Source: Desulfuromusa sp.
GTDB lineage: Bacteria > Desulfobacterota > Desulfuromonadia > Desulfuromonadales > Geopsychrobacteraceae
Length of the DNA stretch: 7,047 bases
Direction of reading: 5' to 3'
Assembly (NCBI GenBank): GCA_029934755.1
Contig: JAOZLQ010000120.1
Coordinates: 1-7,047, forward strand
Part shown: positions 4,177-7,047 of the stretch, in pieces
Position numbering within the stretch: the first letter of the stretch is position 1
Layout: each line of letters starts with the position of its first letter
Made by a program: the position numbers and the translations under genes
Notes under the pieces: model-generated
Told to the model about the DNA's origin: nothing
The model's input: the letters and a program-made list of their open reading frames with translations, nothing else
Database searches by the model: none

Positions 4177-5235
4177 ATGTTCGCCTCGAAAAAAGATATT
4201 GTAGGTATTGATATTGGTTCAAGCGCGGTTAAAATTGTGCGTTTGCGGGAGTCTCGTGGGACTTTCCATCTGGAAAATATTGGCATCATGCCGCTAAATC
4301 CAGAAACGATTGTTGATAATACTATTATGGATTCAACGGCAATTGTTGATTCTATCCAAAACCTACTGGGTGCGATGAAAATTAAGACAAGAAAGGTCGC
4401 GACCTCAGTATCTGGCCATTCTGTTATTATCCGTAAAATTAGTTTGCCGATTATGACTGATGCTGAATTGGAGTCATCGATTCAATGGGAAGCCGAGCAA
4501 TATATTCCTTTTGATATTTCCGAAGTCAATATTGATTTTCAAATTATCGGTCCCGATGCAAAAGATCCTTCGCAGATGAATGTTATGCTGGTTGCGGCAA
4601 AGAAGGATTTTGTTGATGATTATACCTCACTTTTTGCTGAGGCTGGACTTGAGCCGGTAGTCATGGATATTGATTGTTTTGCCGTTGAGAACATGTTCGA
4701 TTACAACTATGGTTTTGTTGATAATGAGGTCGTCGCGCTCATTGATTTAGGTGCTAGCGCCACGAGTGTCAGTGTTCTTAAAGGTGATACTTCGGTATTT
4801 ACTAGAGATATCCAGACGGGTGGCAACTTATTGGGTGAAGAATTGCAGAAGCGTCTTGGAATTAGTGGCGACGAAGCTGAACAGGCCAAACTTGGAGATC
4901 GCAATATCGCTGATGTTGATCCTGATTCCATGGATGAAATCCTGGCCGATGCTATCGAAAATTTGGTGCAAGAAGTACAGCGTTCTTTAGATTTCTTTTC
5001 CGCTACCTCTAGCGAGGATCGAGTTACAAAGGTCTACTTAACTGGTGGGGTGTCAAATTCAGTGCAAGTTAGAGAAGCGTTAGAAGAACGTCTTGGCATT
5101 CCTGCTGAAAGAGTCGATCCTTTTAGAAATATAACCATCAATGAAAAAGAGTTTGATCCTGAGTATCTCGATGCAATCGGCCCGATGTTTTCTGTGGCTG
5201 CGGGATTGGCAATGAGGAAGGTAGGTGACAAATGA
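4177..5235 (+). CDS. pilM: Type IV pilus assembly protein PilM (actin-like ATPase)
   Basis: A 352-residue cytoplasmic protein of the FtsA/actin-like fold, the usual PilM length. Nucleotide-binding motifs are visible: phosphate-1 GIDIGSSAVK (10-19), phosphate-2 LIDLGASATSV (188-198), and the adenosine motif YLTGGVSNS (287-295). The conserved WEAEQYIPFDISEV (104-117) is a PilM hallmark. PilM binds the N-terminal peptide of PilN and links the cytoplasmic motors to the inner-membrane alignment complex. ATG 4177 is preceded by a weak GGA (4168-4170), six bases away. The last codons overlap pilN as ATGA (5232-5235), so translation is coupled. No frameshift or missing motif is seen. Confidence 0.97.
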   Translation: MFASKKDIVGIDIGSSAVKIVRLRESRGTFHLENIGIMPLNPETIVDNTIMDSTAIVDSIQNLLGAMKIKTRKVATSVSGHSVIIRKISLPIMTDAELESSIQWEAEQYIPFDISEVNIDFQIIGPDAKDPSQMNVMLVAAKKDFVDDYTSLFAEAGLEPVVMDIDCFAVENMFDYNYGFVDNEVVALIDLGASATSVSVLKGDTSVFTRDIQTGGNLLGEELQKRLGISGDEAEQAKLGDRNIADVDPDSMDEILADAIENLVQEVQRSLDFFSATSSEDRVTKVYLTGGVSNSVQVREALEERLGIPAERVDPFRNITINEKEFDPEYLDAIGPMFSVAAGLAMRKVGDK

Positions 5236-5783
5236 TTCGGATTAACCTACTGCCAGTCAGGGCTGCACAGAAAAAAGAGAAGCTTCGCTCACAACTTTCT
5301 GTATTTTTTCTCTGTTTTATCCTTGTCTGTATAGGCTGTGGTGCTTTGTACGTTCAAAAGATGACAGCTATTAATGGTGTTAAGGATGAGATTACTTCTA
5401 TTAATCAGAAAAACAATGCTTTAAAGAAGAAAATCGGACAAGTTAAAGATTTTGAAAAGAAAAAAATAGATTTAGAACAAAAACTTGCAGTTTTACAGAC
5501 ATTGAAAGATGGAAAGTCTGGACCAGTACATTTACTGGATGAGCTGAGTGCTGCATTGCCTGAAAAGTTGTGGTTAACAAAGTTTTCCGAAAAGGGTGGT
5601 GGCATTAATTTGTCAGGAGTGGCAGATAACGAGAATACGGTTGCTGTTTTTATGCGGAATCTGGAAGCATCCCCTTATTACGAGAATATTGAACTGTCAG
5701 TAACTGAACAGACTAAGGCTGGTGACAGAAAGATGCAAAAATTCACCTTGAATTGTAGCGTTACTCTGCCATCATCAGAATAA
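5232..5783 (+). CDS. pilN: Type IV pilus assembly protein PilN
   Basis: A 183-residue bitopic inner-membrane protein. The N-terminal INLLP (4-8) is the conserved peptide that docks into PilM. A basic stretch (KKEKLRSQ) is followed by one membrane helix (about 22-42, with FFLCFILVCIGCGALY). A lysine-rich coiled coil spans about 45-93, and the periplasmic ferredoxin-like domain runs from about 98 to the end (LLDELSAALPEKLWLTKF). It forms heterodimers with PilO. The start overlaps the pilM stop by four bases, with AGGTGA just upstream. PilO follows after 15 bases. Confidence 0.95.
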   Translation: MIRINLLPVRAAQKKEKLRSQLSVFFLCFILVCIGCGALYVQKMTAINGVKDEITSINQKNNALKKKIGQVKDFEKKKIDLEQKLAVLQTLKDGKSGPVHLLDELSAALPEKLWLTKFSEKGGGINLSGVADNENTVAVFMRNLEASPYYENIELSVTEQTKAGDRKMQKFTLNCSVTLPSSE

Positions 5784-5798
5784 ACGGGATTTTAAACG

Positions 5799-6407
5799 AT
5801 GAATTCACAAGTCGAGAAAGTCTTACATCTACCAGCTTATCAGCGAATCTTGCTGGTTCTGATAACTATGGCAATTTTTGTAGCGGGTTTTTATTTTCTG
5901 CTTTATCAAGCCCAAATGGAACAGCATGATAGTTTAATATCCACGCGGAATGCTGCTCAGGTTCAGCTACAAAAAAATCAAAAAATTGCCAATAATTTGG
6001 CAGTGTATCGTGCTGAATATGAAAAGATGCAGGTTAGGCTGGAAGAGGCACTTGGTGAATTGCCGCTAAAGAGAGAAATTCCGAGTTTATTGACCAGTAT
6101 TGGCGATCTTGCTAAGGAAAAGGGCTTAGAAATATTACGGTTTAAGCCTTCAGGTGAAACGGTTAAAGGCTTCTATGCTGAAGTTCCAGTGACTTTAAAA
6201 TTGTCGGGTTCTTATCATCAAGCTGCTGCTTTTTTTGATGTGGTGAGTAAAATGGAAAGAATTGTCAACATCCAGGGTTTGACTTTAGGTGGGGCAAAAG
6301 ATGTTGATGGTAAAACCACCTTGGGGGTTGATTGTAACGCTATTACTTACCGTTTTGTAGAAAATGCTACAGATCAGGTAGTAACGAAAGGTGGTAAGGG
6401 GAAATGA
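5799..6407 (+). CDS. pilO: Type IV pilus assembly protein PilO
   Basis: A 202-residue bitopic inner-membrane protein of the alignment complex. A short cytoplasmic tail with LPAYQRILL leads into one membrane helix (about 17-37). A coiled coil (about 38-85) follows, then ELPLKREIPSLLTSIGDLAKEKGLEI and a ferredoxin-like periplasmic domain (VPVTLKLSGSYHQAAAFFDVVSKMERIVNI), which matches PilO well. It pairs with PilN and holds PilP. ATG 5799 has only a weak GGGA at 5786-5789. The C-terminus is a lysine/glycine-rich tail. The stop overlaps the pilP start as ATGA (6404-6407). Confidence 0.95.
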   Translation: MNSQVEKVLHLPAYQRILLVLITMAIFVAGFYFLLYQAQMEQHDSLISTRNAAQVQLQKNQKIANNLAVYRAEYEKMQVRLEEALGELPLKREIPSLLTSIGDLAKEKGLEILRFKPSGETVKGFYAEVPVTLKLSGSYHQAAAFFDVVSKMERIVNIQGLTLGGAKDVDGKTTLGVDCNAITYRFVENATDQVVTKGGKGK

Positions 6408-6958
6408 AATCAAAATTTCTTATGGTTTTTAAACTTTCCTTGTTACTGCTTTCCTTATTGTTGACAGGAGTTGCAGTTGATGTTTTTGCTCAACAAAGCT
6501 CTGCTGAAGCTACAGAATTGCCTGCTCTGGAAATTGCTCAGGACGCTACTGAGGATGATAGCTTTGTTTATAGCCCCAGAGGTCGGAGAGATCCTTTTAA
6601 GCCGTTGATCCAGGATAAGCAGAAAATTGCGAAAAAAGTAAATAAGAGATCAGCTAAAATAAAAGGGCCACTAGAAAAATTTGAATTAAGCCAGTATCGT
6701 CTTATTGCTCTTATGGTCGTCAAAGGGATTCCACGGGCGATGGTGGCGGCCCCAGATGGCAAGAGTTATACTGTAAAAGTTGGTGAATATATTGGTCTGA
6801 ATGACGGTTTGGTGCGTAATATCGAGACTAAAATTATTGCTATTGATACAAATGGTTTACGGGTGGAAAAAAGTCCCGATCGTATTGTTGTTGAAGAAAT
6901 TAGTATTGACAGTTATACCGGTAGTGAAACGAAAGAAAATCGTTATATCGTAATGTAA
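6404..6958 (+). CDS. pilP: Type IV pilus assembly protein PilP (no lipobox)
   Basis: A 184-residue periplasmic protein that bridges PilN/PilO to the PilQ secretin. Residues 1-29 are a signal peptide with a long leucine-rich core; the likely signal-peptidase-I site follows VDVFA (29/30). A flexible acidic linker leads to the conserved RRDPFKPL (61-68). The homology-region beta domain follows (about 90-165: YRLIALMVVKGIPRAMVAAPDGKSYTVKVGEYIG). The protein contains no cysteine, so it cannot be a lipoprotein, whereas PilP of Pseudomonas and Neisseria is lipid-anchored. AAGGGG just before the ATG is a good ribosome binding site. The start overlaps pilO. pilQ follows after 56 bases. Confidence 0.93.
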   Translation: MKSKFLMVFKLSLLLLSLLLTGVAVDVFAQQSSAEATELPALEIAQDATEDDSFVYSPRGRRDPFKPLIQDKQKIAKKVNKRSAKIKGPLEKFELSQYRLIALMVVKGIPRAMVAAPDGKSYTVKVGEYIGLNDGLVRNIETKIIAIDTNGLRVEKSPDRIVVEEISIDSYTGSETKENRYIVM

Positions 6959-7014
6959 GTTTTTTAAAATTGTGAAGCGTTAGTTGTACACTGAATGACT
7001 TTTAGGGGAATGAT

Positions 7015-7047
7015 ATGAGAAGAAGCGTTGTGCTCCTCAGTACGTTG
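7015..7047 (+). CDS. pilQ: Probable PilQ secretin, first 11 codons (cut by window end)
   Basis: The ATG at 7015 is preceded by AGGGGA (7004-7009), five bases away, and begins MRRSVVLLSTL, which looks like the start of a signal peptide (two arginines then a hydrophobic run). An earlier ATG at 7010 meets TGA at once. Only 11 codons are in the window, so the product is named from gene order: pilQ, the outer-membrane secretin through which the pilus passes, normally follows pilMNOP. Sequence evidence alone would support only an exported protein. Confidence 0.75.
   Translation, partial: MRRSVVLLSTL

Noticed and set aside
1..7047. CRISPR array, tRNA or rRNA gene
   Set aside because: No regularly spaced direct repeats beyond the four dispersed RAYT repeats, and no tRNA- or rRNA-like segments were seen on either strand.

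Overview
The window looks like a chromosomal segment from a moderate- to low-GC Deltaproteobacterium, most likely of the Desulfuromonadales/Geobacter group (Desulfobacterota/Desulfuromonadota). The reason is the type IV pilus cluster prepilin peptidase - small XRE-type regulator - pilM-pilN-pilO-pilP-(pilQ), with protein features typical of that group. This assignment rests on recognising families by eye, not on a database search.

Layout. Positions 1-64 hold the probable tail of an upstream gene and a near-perfect intrinsic terminator. Positions 115-3005 form an accessory island. It contains, in order: a left-type repeat; a leftward Phd/YefM-PIN (VapC-like) toxin-antitoxin pair; a second left-type repeat; a REP-associated tyrosine transposase (RAYT, Y1/HUH family) reading right; a right-type repeat; a rightward MNT-HEPN (MntA-HepT) toxin-antitoxin pair; and a second right-type repeat. 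The left-type repeats are in one orientation and the right-type repeats are inverted relative to them. The island is therefore symmetric about the transposase, with one toxin-antitoxin module in each arm. The sequence shows the arrangement directly; that the whole block moved, or moves, as one unit is inference.

Positions 3027-7047 are the pilus backbone. pilD (prepilin peptidase/N-methylase) starts only 21 bases after the last repeat. A consensus sigma-70 promoter (TTGACA, 16 bp, TATAAT) then drives a 64-residue XRE-type HTH protein, followed by pilM, pilN, pilO, pilP and the first 11 codons of a gene that is almost certainly pilQ. pilM/pilN and pilO/pilP overlap as ATGA, as expected of one operon.

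How the genes work together: PilD processes and N-methylates prepilins. PilM (cytoplasmic actin-like), PilN and PilO (inner-membrane bitopic) and PilP (periplasmic) form the alignment complex that connects the inner-membrane motor to the PilQ secretin. The HTH protein is positioned to regulate that operon. The island is not part of pilus biology, but its right edge may now supply the region from which pilD is transcribed.
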